Source: Rotaria sordida (Eukaryota > Rotifera > Eurotatoria > Philodinida > Philodinidae). Taken from it: a DNA stretch of 64,000 nt. The stretch spans positions 28,096 through 92,095 of the forward strand of contig CAJNOL010000942.1 in the NCBI GenBank assembly GCA_905250125.1. The letters run 5' to 3'. Positions 13,797-42,068 of this stretch are shown one piece after another. The notes beneath the pieces are model-generated. The model ran no database searches. It was not told the DNA's origin and saw only the letters and a list, made by a program, of their open reading frames with translations. Both the position numbers and the translations under genes were made by a program. Position 1 is the stretch's first letter. Every line of letters starts with the position of its first letter.

Positions 13797-14522
13797 ATGT
13801 GGAAACCTCGGATTTAAATCCGAGTGTTATGTGTACTACAAAAAGTAAAAATAATTGACCACGGACCGGTTTTGATCAAACTGTTTAAAATAGACATCGA
13901 ATTTTGGGAAAAACGGCTTGTTAAGATAATTTTGATGTCTAGACATGCTATGAAGGCTCATCTGTCTAGACAGGCTATGAAGGCTCATCTGTCTAGACAG
14001 GCTATGATGACTCATCCGTGCAGACTGAGCATTATGTCTCTATATCTAAGTCAATAAACATCTCAGGAGACCTATGTATGCGGGTACTATTCTTGCAGTT
14101 CGTTGACTCATAAGGTGTTAGTCATCAGTTCCAGCTGAAGCAAGTGTCTTTGTAATAGACGATTTAGCCTTCTGATTTCTTCATGTCTTAAATACTATTT
14201 TGTAGCCTGTGAAATTCTCTATCGAATGGTATATAATAGTTGATATTTTTTGATTATGAGAGAAAAATGTTTTTACGAAAAATCGGAAAAGATCAATATT
14301 CGCATAGAAAAGCACAGGAAATAAGCACATTGTTTGCTATAAACACAGCAATTTCTTGACGAATCATTCTCATCTTCGAACTCGACCGAAATATTGATGA
14401 GACCATTCTGTGTGCAAAAATTTCATCACAATCGGATTACTCTTTGAACAGCTATTGTGTAAATGATCGATTGGACGGACACACAGGCCGATTCTATAAT
14501 GTACTTACTTTTTGAGTACACA
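13797..14522. mobile_element. Non-autonomous TIR element, copy 1
   Basis: A ~700 bp element with no coding capacity. Its left part carries TGTGTACT followed by CAAAAAGTAA (from 13830), and its right end carries the inverse, ending AGTACACA at 14522, so the terminal inverted repeat is about 20 bp. Homology with copy 2 (18235-18966, same orientation) starts further left, at about 13797, and includes the perfect 18-bp palindrome CTCGGATTTAAATCCGAG at 13807-13824. The interior holds three 27-bp tandem units (13938-14018). I could not see a clear target-site duplication. Confidence 0.75.
13938..14018. repeat. 27-bp minisatellite, three units
   Basis: Three head-to-tail 27-bp units begin with TCTAGACA(T/G)GCTATGA at 13938, 13965 and 13992. 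The third has drifted. They lie inside TIR-element copy 1 and are missing from copy 2. Confidence 0.85.
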
Positions 14523-17500
14523 AAAAGTTCCATGTCCATCAATCAGCTGACCAACGTTGAAAACATGTTGAAAAGTAGCCATAAGAAAATTCATCACTAC
14601 AAGAACTTTTTCATAAGGAAGTGAAACATGCTCACAACAATATGGAAACAAAAGGCTTCGGTCGATCTCGATACTTGGATATCGCATTTCCACAACTATT
14701 ATAGGACTTTTGGTTCTCGAGATCATCGAGTCACAAAATGACAAGTTTGATGCGTACGTCTACTATGAAACAAAGATACAAACACTCAATCTTCTCAGAA
14801 ACAGACCATGGGAACGAACCCTTTTTAGGGGGAACATAGCTTCCTGAGCTCTACCAAGATGCGTCTATTTTTGGCTCGAAAGCGATTCGATAGTTGGTTA
14901 TGTTCCGTTGTCAAAGTGTAGAGAATTGTTTGCTCTATCGTTTTTTGTATGATCTGAATAGAATTATTTAGCTTACTCTAGACGCTGAAAATCTAATTTT
15001 TTTTATATTCTTGTTGAGCAATAATGTTCCTTACCAGAGACCGATACAGAATACTTTTTGTACCCTGCCCTGTTCTTCCCTCAGAGAAGGGCAGGACATG
15101 GTGTCTTCAAGGCATGCAAATTCAGTTCCACCATGAAATCGATTCTTAATTTATAAAAGCTTTGTTCATGTTTATAATCAGTGCTTATACGTGTTTTAGA
15201 TAATTTGATTAGAATATTATCTATATACAAAAATAATTACAAATCCTACTAAAAATCGATTGACATTGTATAATTGATAATCAATTATAATCTGATTTTA
15301 GTCTAATATTTTGCTTCTTCTAATTTCTTGGATTTTTTCAAATCTTCTTTTCGATTGAAATGTATATATAAATTCAAATTAATAAAAATTGACAAACCTT
15401 TTTAATAGATTAGAGAAAATTCAAAATAAAACACTTGACAATAAAAATAATTAACCTTGCCGACTATAAATTAGATTATAATCGACTAAAACCAGTGTTA
15501 TTTTAACTTATTTTTGATGAAGATATAACACTTGTTAATTTAGTATCTTGTCTTTTAGCATGGGTGCATGACACTTAGCATATTCATACAAACCAAAGAT
15601 ATCCGTCAGTAGAAACAGCAATACTTGGTGACTGAGTACGATCGTTTAACTGATTCAAAGTTTTTCATTACTATTTAACAGTAGATCAAAATTCCTGTTC
15701 TTTTATTGTTTGCATAATTTTTTTATGATTTAGTACAATCTTCTCGATCACCTCGAAATCACAATGGATCGTATTGAACTTTGATAAAGTAGAGTGAATA
15801 TTATATACATCAGTTCTAGTGAAATTAATCTTAACATTAAATCACCATCAGCTGTTAGAAGTACATAGTTGGTGTATGTTCTCAAAGATTCATATTTGGC
15901 TGCAGTAAGCCAATCAAATGATCTTTTATAACACATAAATATTACCAGGACAAACTATTTTGCCCTGCTTTACCCTGTGCTCTAGTCGTCCTGTAGGGTA
16001 ATTGGAAGAGGGATAAAAAAATTGCTCTTTATAGCAGGCCAGGACAGACCAGAGCATCATGGCAGTCCTATCCTGATGTCGATCTCTGTTCTCTACTATA
16101 GCCACCATTGAGATTGTTTTTAGCATCTAAGACTACAGAAAAAAATTTCAAAAAAAGCTTTGTTGAACAAATTATGGCAGCGACTCTATGTATGTCAAAA
16201 CAATTTTCATTTATTTAATTATCATGAGTTATCGTATTGTGCAGTCTTTTTGATTTTTTGCCTTATTTTATGATATGTATTGTCTCATAAGATAGATATG
16301 CCGAGATCAATTGTTCTACTGATGTGACTATAGTTGTGACAGAAATAACTAATATCTTCCATATTAACCAATTACGATATTATCAACCATTGAACTTTCG
16401 ATAATTAAAAATAGATCTTGTATCCTGTTTCTTGCATGTGATAAGAAGTTAGTGAATAGCTCATTTGAAAGAAAAGCTGAGCAATTAGATCATTGATATG
16501 GTTTTCATTAAATACCTATTTGTAACTAGTCATGTATTTAACTGTAATAATCTATCAAAAGTTTATTTAATAGGTTGTATAATTAGTAAACTTGTTTTCA
16601 TATTTATTGAATCATCAAAAACTACAAGATTTGAGAAAATGACACAACAGTTGAGTGTTACTATTTGAAGTATCACACCAATAATTTGCAAAGATTTTAT
16701 AATATTCAATTTTCGATGTTCAAACTTGAAAATTTAATAAATTGTAGGATTTCACCGTGTTCAATAATTCATTAATTAGTGAATATCAATTGTTATAATA
16801 AAACACCAAATAATGAATGTTTGATTGTAAAGACTATATTATAAGTTATAAAGAATGCGCTATTTGATAAACATTTCAACAACACAATGATGATTTGACG
16901 AATTGATAACTAATAGATATGATAGAAAAAGGCAGAAAAGAAAAGTGTCGAATGATGGAATGTCAAAGGAAAAATATAAAAAAGAAAAAACGCGAAAAGG
17001 AAGAAAACGAACAAAAATGTTGAAAGAAAAATCTCAGATAGAAATAACCTCGAAAAGCAAAATGTCAATAGAAAAATGTTCAGGGAATAAAAAATGATTA
17101 ATAAAACATTTTGACTAAAGATAAAAAAAATTACTGAATACAAAAATTATGATCACAAAATCATTCATAGTATAATTGACATTATAAATAAATTAGCCAA
17201 ATGTTATACGCAACAAATAAAAATAACTAATCTAATGTTATCCTAGTCATACATTAAACAATGTAAAATAATATATATTATAATCATTCTTTACTTAAAT
17301 AAGTTCATATAACTCATTTCATTAATTGATAATGAGCTTTAATTCAGAAACAAATCAAAGATGTGATAACTTAGAGATATCAATGGGAAGGAAGTTAGTA
17401 ATAATAGGATGTGTAATTCACTCTACTGCATATATATAGATATTGTAGTCAGAGAAAAGAGTAACAGCACAAGTATGGAACAACGAAGTGAAGAATGTTT

Positions 17501-17872
17501 TAAATATTGAAACTCGACAACATGTCACTGTCATAACTTTTAATATTTTTCTTTTCATGATTTTTTCTGTCGATGTTTTTTTTGTTTCAATATTTTTACG
17601 TTTTGACCTTTGTCTTTTCTTATCTATATTTTTCCGTTGAAATATTTTTTTGACATTTTTCCTTTCGATATTTTTCTTTTCGGCATTTTTCAATCATTCA
17701 ACTAATGAACAACGGAAAATGTTACACAGGACGGAACATAACATTATATATTATTGTCTAAGGTTATCACACCTTAACATCTATTCTTCATTTTTGTCAC
17801 AGACGACAATAAGAAAATGAAGACGTATATACATATATATTGAACGAAATCACTACACAGTAGTCATTCAAT
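14523..17872. other. Non-coding interval with degenerate repeats
   Basis: No complete gene is visible. Around 15055-15110 and 15950-16080 two patches share TACCCTGCCCTG/GGCAGG-type words and look like one decayed repeat. At 16910-17100 an A-rich array with period near 12 (AGAAAAATGT-like units) is mirrored on the other strand at 17520-17700. Short open frames (14505-14744, 15748-15936, 16903-17143) show no recognisable domain. Confidence 0.45.
16910..17700. repeat. Paired inverted arrays of a short A-rich unit
   Basis: The left arm (about 16920-17090) repeats GAAAAATGTC/GAAAAG-like units. The right arm (about 17520-17700) carries the complementary CATTTTTC/CGATATTTTTC-like units. About 430 bp separate the arms. 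The units are degenerate, so this may be an old inverted duplication or two independent microsatellite expansions. Confidence 0.5.
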
Positions 17873-18238
17873 ATGGACACTTCAACGAAAAAGAGTATCA
17901 ATATTCTCGATTTACCTAATGAAATATTATTTAATATTTTCAAGAAATTGAATATGATCGATGTACTCTTTTCATTAGTGGATGTTAATGAACGATTTAA
18001 TCAATTAGTGTTCAATCCTCTTTATATAAATAATCTTGATTTATCTGTGTAATCATCGTTTAATTGTACATCTTCAATAGATAATCAAATATTTGATAGA
18101 ATTTATGAAAAAATCTTACATCGAATTCATCATCAAATAAATAAACTCAATTGTGAAGCACATTCAATTGAAAGCATACTTTGTACTATTGATTATCCTC
18201 AACTTTACTCGTTATCACTTATTAATTTAAATAAATGT
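17873..18238 (+). pseudogene. F-box protein pseudogene, truncated
   Basis: An ATG at 17873 opens a reading frame with an F-box motif (LDLPNEILFNIFKKL, then LFSLVDVNERFNQLVF). F-box proteins are the substrate-recognition subunits of SCF ubiquitin ligases. After NLDLSV a TAA (18051-18053) stops the frame. The same frame then stays open for about 60 codons (SSFNCTSSIDNQIFDRIYEK... NKLNCEAHSIES... LYSLSLINLNKC) with LRR-like content. It ends abruptly where TIR-element copy 2 begins (about 18235). No downstream remainder is visible to the right of the element. The stop looks like a single-base change, and the element removes the 3' end, so I call it a pseudogene. Confidence 0.8.
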
Positions 18239-18966
18239 GGAAATCTTGGATTTAAATCCGAGAGTTATGTGTACTTCAAAAAGTGAATTAGACAGATGAG
18301 TCATCCCAGCATGTGTGGACATCAAAATTATCCTGGCAAGCCTTTTCTATAAATACTTGATTTCTATTGGTTAGTGCTAAACCAATAGGATTTGGAGGCG
18401 AATATAGCTCAGATTTGAATTCTTCGCCTTGATTTACCCTAAAAAAGCCGTTTTTCCTATAACTTGGTTTCTATTGGATACTGCTCAACCAATAGGATTT
18501 CAAGGGAAGTGGAGCTCAGATTCGAGCTCTCTGCCCCAGAAAACCTCGAAGTATCATCTCTGTGATAGGAAGATAGAGCTCTAATTATGGATTAATTAGA
18601 GCGTGGGCAAAAACAGAACCAATTTCTGTTTAATTATCTTTGCCATAGGTAACTTAGTCTTCTTGTTTCCTAATATTTTATATATAATTTTGTAGCTCGT
18701 GAAATTCTCTATCGAATAGTTTTTTACGAAAGCAGGAATAGGTCGATCTTCGTATAGAAAAACATAGGGAATAATGACTGTTTTTGCAATAACTCTGTAA
18801 CGGCTCGGTAAATCATTCTCATCTTTGGACTCGATCGAGATATTGTCGAGACTAAAATGTGTAGAAAATTTCATCCCGATCGAACCCTCCTTTCGAAAGT
18901 TATCATGTAAACGGCCGGACGGACACACTGACCGATTCTAGAGTGTACTTACTTTTTCAGTACACA
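18235..18966. mobile_element. Non-autonomous TIR element, copy 2
   Basis: Second copy of the element at 13797-14522, same orientation. It shares the left palindromic block (one mismatch half, 18245-18262), the TGTGTACTTCAAAAAGT terminus, the right part from about 18690 (GTGAAATTCTCTATCGAAT) and the right terminus ending TACACA at 18966. Its interior differs: there is a ~107-bp tandem duplication at about 18338-18550 in place of the 27-bp units of copy 1. It terminates the F-box pseudogene. Confidence 0.75.
18338..18550. repeat. Two diverged ~107-bp tandem units with internal hairpins
   Basis: Both units contain a stem-loop (CTATTGG ... CCAATAGG) followed by an AGCTCAGATT block. They start near 18338 and 18445. 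They lie within TIR-element copy 2. Confidence 0.7.
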
Positions 18967-19088
18967 AAAAAAATAAATGATAGATCAATGTTGATTTCAT
19001 TATATCACAATGCGTAGAATAGTATAACGCATGTGTTAGCGCAATTGACGTACATTCTAGAAAAACAAGAGGAAAAGAAAAAAAAAAG

Positions 19089-19170
19089 CGCTGCGAGTAG
19101 GATTTGAACCTACGCGTGAAGATCACATTGGATTTCAAGTCCAACGCCTTAACCGCTCGGCCATCGCAGC
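19089..19170 (-). tRNA. tRNA-Ser, anticodon TGA
   Basis: An 82-nt minus-strand tRNA. Acceptor stem GCTGCGA pairs with TCGCAGC, followed by discriminator G. Box A is TGGCCGAGCGGTTAAGG; box B is GGTTCAAATCC. The anticodon loop within GGACTTGAAATCC gives TGA, reading serine UCA codons. A long variable arm (about GTGATCTTCAC) is typical of serine tRNAs. There is no intron. A run of T on the transcribed strand right after the gene (19081-19087) should stop RNA polymerase III. CCA is not encoded. Confidence 0.96.
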
Positions 19171-19793
19171 TTTACCCCATCGGTTACATAATTTTGAATG
19201 ATTATCATCTAATAATTAATGAAAAATTTTACTTTTTCATTTTTTATCTTTTTTTTTGATAATAAAAAATAAATCTTTTTTTATATTTGATTCTATGTAA
19301 ATTTATTTAATAAAATCTTTATTTAATCACTTCAGACAAAAGTCAATAAAATTTTTTTTTTTCTTAAAATTATATTCCAAACAAAAGAAGAAAGAAAAGA
19401 AAACTGCGCGCAAGCAATGAGGTGAAGAAAAGAAATATTAATTATGTTAATCTTGTTAGATAACAAAACACATAAAATTAGGGAATTAAGACAAACAAAC
19501 AAAAAAATAAATAAAGTAAAAAGTTTTGGAAAACACTATGTTGGTAACAATCAAATCTATATTTATATAAATTAATAAATATAGATTTGAAAATTTTCTA
19601 CAATCTATCACGCACAGAATACTGTACATTGATTAATAATAGGAAGAGAGAGAAAGAAAAACTAGACAAATCGTGTTCGGAAGACGAAAAAATAAAAAAT
19701 AAAATGTCGTGCAAATTATTAAGAAGAATATAGACGCGAGAGAGAGCACCATATATAAAAAAACGAAACCGAAATGAAGAAGATTCAAAAAAA
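19171..19793. other. Intergenic spacer and likely 3' UTR of the calcium channel gene
   Basis: AT-rich sequence between the tRNA gene and the channel stop codon. The part nearest 19794 probably carries the channel 3' UTR. Nothing else is recognisable. Confidence 0.5.
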
Positions 19794-36699
<16,906 letters not shown>

Positions 36700-39600
36700 T
36701 TTATCGTGTTTTATTATCAAGATTTTATTAATAAAATATTTTTATATTGAATTCTGGAATGACACTCATAAGAGACTATAAATAATCAAAAACAAAAGGG
36801 ACATATCAATTTAGAAAGTTAATTGAGCGGAACATAAAGCGAGAATGACTAACTTACAACGAAGAAAATCATAAAACATTTCTCTCTTTTTGTTTATTGC
36901 TTTTCCTGTTTTGTAGCAAAAGAATTAAATATTTGATTAAAAGTCTAGAAGAAATATCTAAATAAATATATACATATAGTAAAAACTTATTGAAAAAGAT
37001 CAATATCTCTTTAAAATAACAAATCATATTAAAGGGTCATACAAGGTCGCCGAAGAAAATATCATCAAGGATTTTTTGTTTGCCTTCCATACATCCGGTT
37101 CCAAATAAGGACAAAAATGTTCTGGGGCTACCATCGATGTCGATAAAAGTCGACTGTGCTGACACATATAGTTCTATTTTGATTTAGAACAAAATTCGAA
37201 TATTTAAAAAATTATTTCGAGATTTTTATTAAATTAACTTAATATTTCTTTTCTAAATTACTAAACATGAATAATTAACCAATAAAATAATTTGTTCTCT
37301 GTATAAATAGATTTATATACATAACATATGTATCTTTCGTTAGACATTTATCATTCTTCATGTCTAACAATGTGTCATCAGATTGTCGAACATGGGTCAA
37401 ACTAAAAAAAAAAAAAGGAATAACGTCTTTTCAATAAGAAACAAATAACACATTTTAATTATTAAAAAAAAAAAAAGTTTTCATTATTGATTGAAATTTT
37501 ATTATAAAATAAAAATAAAGAATCGAAAGATTGATAAATTTGAGATTTTTATGATAGAATAAAATTATATTTATACTTATTATCTATAATAAATATGCAA
37601 TCAAATTATACTTGACCTTTTTTGTCTTTAATAAATTCGTAGTTTATTATCTGAAATAATAGGAAAATATCAGTATAAATGTTAACTTTCTAATGTTATT
37701 TATTTGAATAGATCAATTAATTTCATTATAATTTAGAATAAATTGATGAAATTATTGTACTCTGTACAAATAATATTTACCTGAATGAATCCAAAAATCA
37801 ACAAAAGAAAGCAAATTGTACGAAATTAATCGACAAATATTAACGAAATATCATCATTCATCAAAAATTGTGGTATGATTATAACAAAAACAATTGATTT
37901 CTATTTTCACACTAAACAGGGAGCGTAACATCTTCCTGCTGCTAAAACTCATTTACACAGCGCTTCGCTACTGTCTCCAGTACTGATTGACGCTTCTATA
38001 CTAAATCAAGTTATATTTCTGTTAAAAACATAACAATCATATTAAATAAAATACGCTTAATCAAACATTAATAGAACTGCAGACAAATTACCATAGATAT
38101 ATTCAAAATAATTATTTTGTTTATTAGTTTTAATTTCTTCTACAAGAAAGAGTTTATTTATAGAAATTAAAAATAAGAAATTTCAAAAGTTTTTTCTATA
38201 TTTTTATCAAATAGATAATAAAAATAAATTTTTCAACAATGGAAATTAATTAATGATAGAATAATTGCAAAATTTTGATTGATTAGATAAAATTATCTTG
38301 TTACAAACAAATTATTATTTAAGAATTTAACTAAAACATGAAAAATTATTCTTGTTTTTTTCTTATATGTCTTAATTTCGTATATTTAAAAAGAGTATAC
38401 GAATGAATTAGTACTTCGAATATATATAACGAAAATTGATTAGCAAATTTCCAAAAACGAATTCTTCAGAAAATGAGAAATGTAATTTTTCAGAATAGGG
38501 GATTATCCTTTTGTTCAGATTAAGTAGAATATTAAAGCAAAGAATTCTCTATAAAATGAAACATCTCAAAGATCTCTATTACATTCATTTCGCTGACGTA
38601 CAATTATCATATAGATTGATTCTGGTGACACTTATTTTGTTATTTCTTTTCATAGAGAATTCTTTGCTATTTTGCATTAGATGAATTTTGAAAAATAACC
38701 AAATGATAAATTATTCAATCTAATTATAGTTTACATTAACTGATTGTATTGAATAGAAGCAATGTCATGAAAATCTTTTCATTATTCATTTTTTCTTTCT
38801 TCTTCTATTCTTAATGATTCAATCGACTTTATTTTATTTTTACTTCATTCATACTCAAGCCTGAAGAATCATACATTCTTAGTAATCGACATTATTCATA
38901 CTTTTCTGTTTTTCATCATTATAATAGAAAAAAAAATATTCGTTGCATACAGTGAAAAGAAAAAAAAAAGTGTTCTATTCCTTTACATTAAATGTTTTTG
39001 TATAATATTTCTTTTTATCTTCACAGTATGCACATAAAATAAAAGTCGTATGTTTTATTTCTTATTAAATATACGTTGAAAACAATAGATCGTAAATATT
39101 ATTTGTAATATTGTTTTTTGTATAAACTTGAAATATTTCAAACAATTTCTTACAAGATTCTTTTTTATCCTAATTGTAACTACATTTTGTTTTTTCATTA
39201 TTCTTATCAGTAATAGAAACAATGCCATTTTTAGTCAACCGACCAAAATAAAAAACAGAACAAACATTATACTAATAGACCATCTGTCATAACAGTATTA
39301 GTATACTAGTTATTACAAAAGAAGAAGAAACTATTTTCTGACTATTACTATTATTATCAATTATTTAATAGAAGTTATTAGATATTTATGCAGATATTAT
39401 ATAAAACTATAAGCATAAGAAAACTAATAAATAATATGAAGTTTAATGAACGATTTAATTCTCACAAAAAAGAAAAAAAATATTTTAATAAAAGTGAGAG
39501 AAAATGTGTCATAAACTTCATATGGCATAAAAATAAAGAAGTAATCATCATATAAATCTTTTATATGTGACAGTCGAAAATAATATTCTTTTAGTCAATG

Positions 39601-40737
39601 AATGGTTAATTATTCATTTATTGACAAACATGTCAAAAGTGTAAATAAAGACGATCATTTATTAATTAATTTTTGATTTAAATAAATAATAAAGAATTAG
39701 TTTATCTTTATCTTTTGTTTTTAATTTAAATACCGCTAAAGTTACAAAAATAGATAAGATTCAAAACGAACAGCCATTCTAGGTTGTGTCTTTTTCTTGT
39801 AGACACAGATATACATGACTACTTTGAATTGTAATTATAAAACATATTTTACAAATATATCATGGTAAATATTGTTACTGTTTACAATTAAAACTCGATG
39901 TTCGTGTTTTCGGCAATATTTACGGATATCCAAAACTTATCCTTTGTCTATCTTGATATTTAATTATACAAACAAAAATAAAAGTAACCATGGATGTTCG
40001 TACCAATGTAAAAATCCTATGTTATAGATGAAAATAGAGAGTACAACCTAGAATCGATGTTCGCAGATTTAACAGGTACTTTCTTCGCATTGCTACGGTT
40101 TACATTAATTGTACAAGTCATCTAGCTGTCATTCTTGTAAAACACAGTTTAAAAGGAGTATTGAAGTATATAGGGTAGAAATTTGCACCTACTCGCCTCT
40201 CCCCACTAGAGCCCATCGGGCTCAAGAATTTTTGAATCGGAACTCGGTCGATAAAATGTTTTGGATCAGACCAATCAAAATTTACACCGTATATCAATAG
40301 TGGTCCGGTACAATATATAAACTATTTCCGTATTGCATTTTTTTGGGGATTAGAGGCAAGAAAATATGTCTCAAGGTATATAGAATAAAATAATCTTCCT
40401 GTAATTAGCAACAACAATTAAATCATATTTCATATTTTAATCTCGCAGGAACAACTTTAAGGCTTAATAATGCTTAATTCAACTTTGTCGAATGCATATG
40501 ACACAATTTGTACATGGAAGAATTAACAGATGAACATTAAATTCAAAAATATTATTGTTGTACGTATGGTCACCTAAAAAGATGATTATACCTGTAAGTA
40601 AATATGTTAGAATTTTCAACGTACGAAATAAATAATAATAAAATGTATTTTTTGTTAAATTAATCGACCGTTATATTATCAACATTTTTAGTCTTCTTAG
40701 GCTTTTTTTTAAAGATATTTTTATCGATATTCAAAAA
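36700..40737. other. Intergenic region between divergent Cav1 and hydrolase genes
   Basis: About 4 kb of AT-rich sequence holding the upstream regions of both genes. No coding sequence is supported. A segment around 40130-40260 (TATTGAAGTATA, then GAGCCCATCGGGCTC) belongs to the dispersed repeat family seen near 27400. A candidate acceptor just before the hydrolase ATG suggests a 5' UTR intron or a spliced-leader site. Confidence 0.5.
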
Positions 40738-42068
40738 ATGAATAGACAATATAATAACGAAGAAGCAACTTTTTCAATCACACCAACAGATGATAATATA
40801 CAATTTTTTGATTATCCATTAGCAAACAGAACAATCGAACAACCATATTCAGTAAGAATTATCAATAATTTTACGAGTTTATCTTATTATTAGAAAAAAA
40901 AAATTTATAGGATGATTCCAATATTAATTATACAACATCTTGGTCTGATAGCAAAACAAGATATAATGATGCTTTTTTAAGTTTAAGTAAACAAGAAGCT
41001 TCTACTACTTTAGATAAACTTTGGACACAATTAAAACAAGAACAATTATCAATAAGAAAAGCTGAATTAGAAAATACTTGTATCACACTTAATGGTAAAA
41101 CAATTCATTGGCATGAATGTATTTATAATAAAACAAGACCACCAACTGGTCATAGTTTATGGATATCAATGCATGGTGGAGGTAGTTGTCCATCATCAGT
41201 CAATGATCAACAATATCAAAATCAAATTAAATTATATAATCCAAATGAAGGTATTTGGGTAGTACCTCGAAGTCCTACAGATAGTTGGAATCAATGGCAT
41301 CAAGAACATATTGATCCAATGTTTGATCGTATTATAGAAAATTATATTATGGTTAATGAAATTAATCCAAATCGTGTTTATATATTAGGTTATTCAGCAG
41401 GTGGTGATGGTGTCTATCAACTTGCTCCACGTATGGCTGATAGATTTGCAGCTGCTGCTATGATGGCTGGACATCCAAATGATGCTTCACCACTTAGTTT
41501 ACGTAATTTACCATTTGCTATATTTGTTGGTGAAAAAGATAGTAGCTACAATCGAAATGAAGTTGCACGTCAATGGTCTAAACAACTCGATGTTTTACAA
41601 AAAGCAGATCCAAATGGTTATCATCATCATGTGAATATTTGTGCTGATATGGGTCATTGGATGTGTGGTCGAGATGCTGAAGCATTATCTTGGATGGCTC
41701 AATGGACACGTAATCCATGGCCAAAAAAAGTTGTTTGGGTTCAAGATGATGTTACTCATAATCGTCTTTATTGGATTTCATTACCTGATACTGTACAAGT
41801 TAAACAAGGTCAAAAAATTACAGGTGAAATTGATGGACAAACTATTTTTATTACAACTAGCGAAGATATTCAACAACTCACTTTATGTCTTTCTGATGCT
41901 TTACTTGATTTGGATCGACCAATCAATGTTTATGTTGATGGATATGGTGAAATTTTTCAAGGTTATGTTTCACGTACTATACAAGCAATTAAAGATTCAT
42001 TACGTCATCGTGCTGATCCGACTAGTGTTGCTACTGCTTATCTTGAACTTGTCTGGTCAAACACTTAA
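40738..42068 (+). CDS. Alpha/beta hydrolase (esterase-like), two exons
   Basis: Predicted serine hydrolase of 423 residues; substrate unknown. Exon 1 is 40738-40851 (38 codons, donor GTAAGA) and exon 2 is 40911-42068 (acceptor TAG at 40908-40910), phase 0. Visible catalytic features: an oxyanion-hole motif MHGGG (about residue 125), the nucleophile elbow GYSAGGDG (Ser about 200), a candidate acid in VGEKD (Asp about 248) and a histidine in MGHWM (about 287). A C-terminal ~100-residue beta-rich region (from KKVVWVQDDVTHNRLYWISL) follows the hydrolase fold. There is no signal peptide or membrane segment. The start fits because the first exon has no upstream in-frame ATG that I can see. The general layout recalls bacterial esterases, so horizontal transfer is possible but untested. 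Confidence 0.9.

Noticed and set aside
13824-14057. Plus-strand open frame with repeated RQAMKAHLS segments
   Set aside because: The periodic protein is simply the 27-bp minisatellite translated in a TIR element.
14505-14744. Minus-strand 79-codon open frame beside TIR-element copy 1
   Set aside because: It begins inside the element terminus, ends in unknown sequence, and has no known domain or splice continuation.
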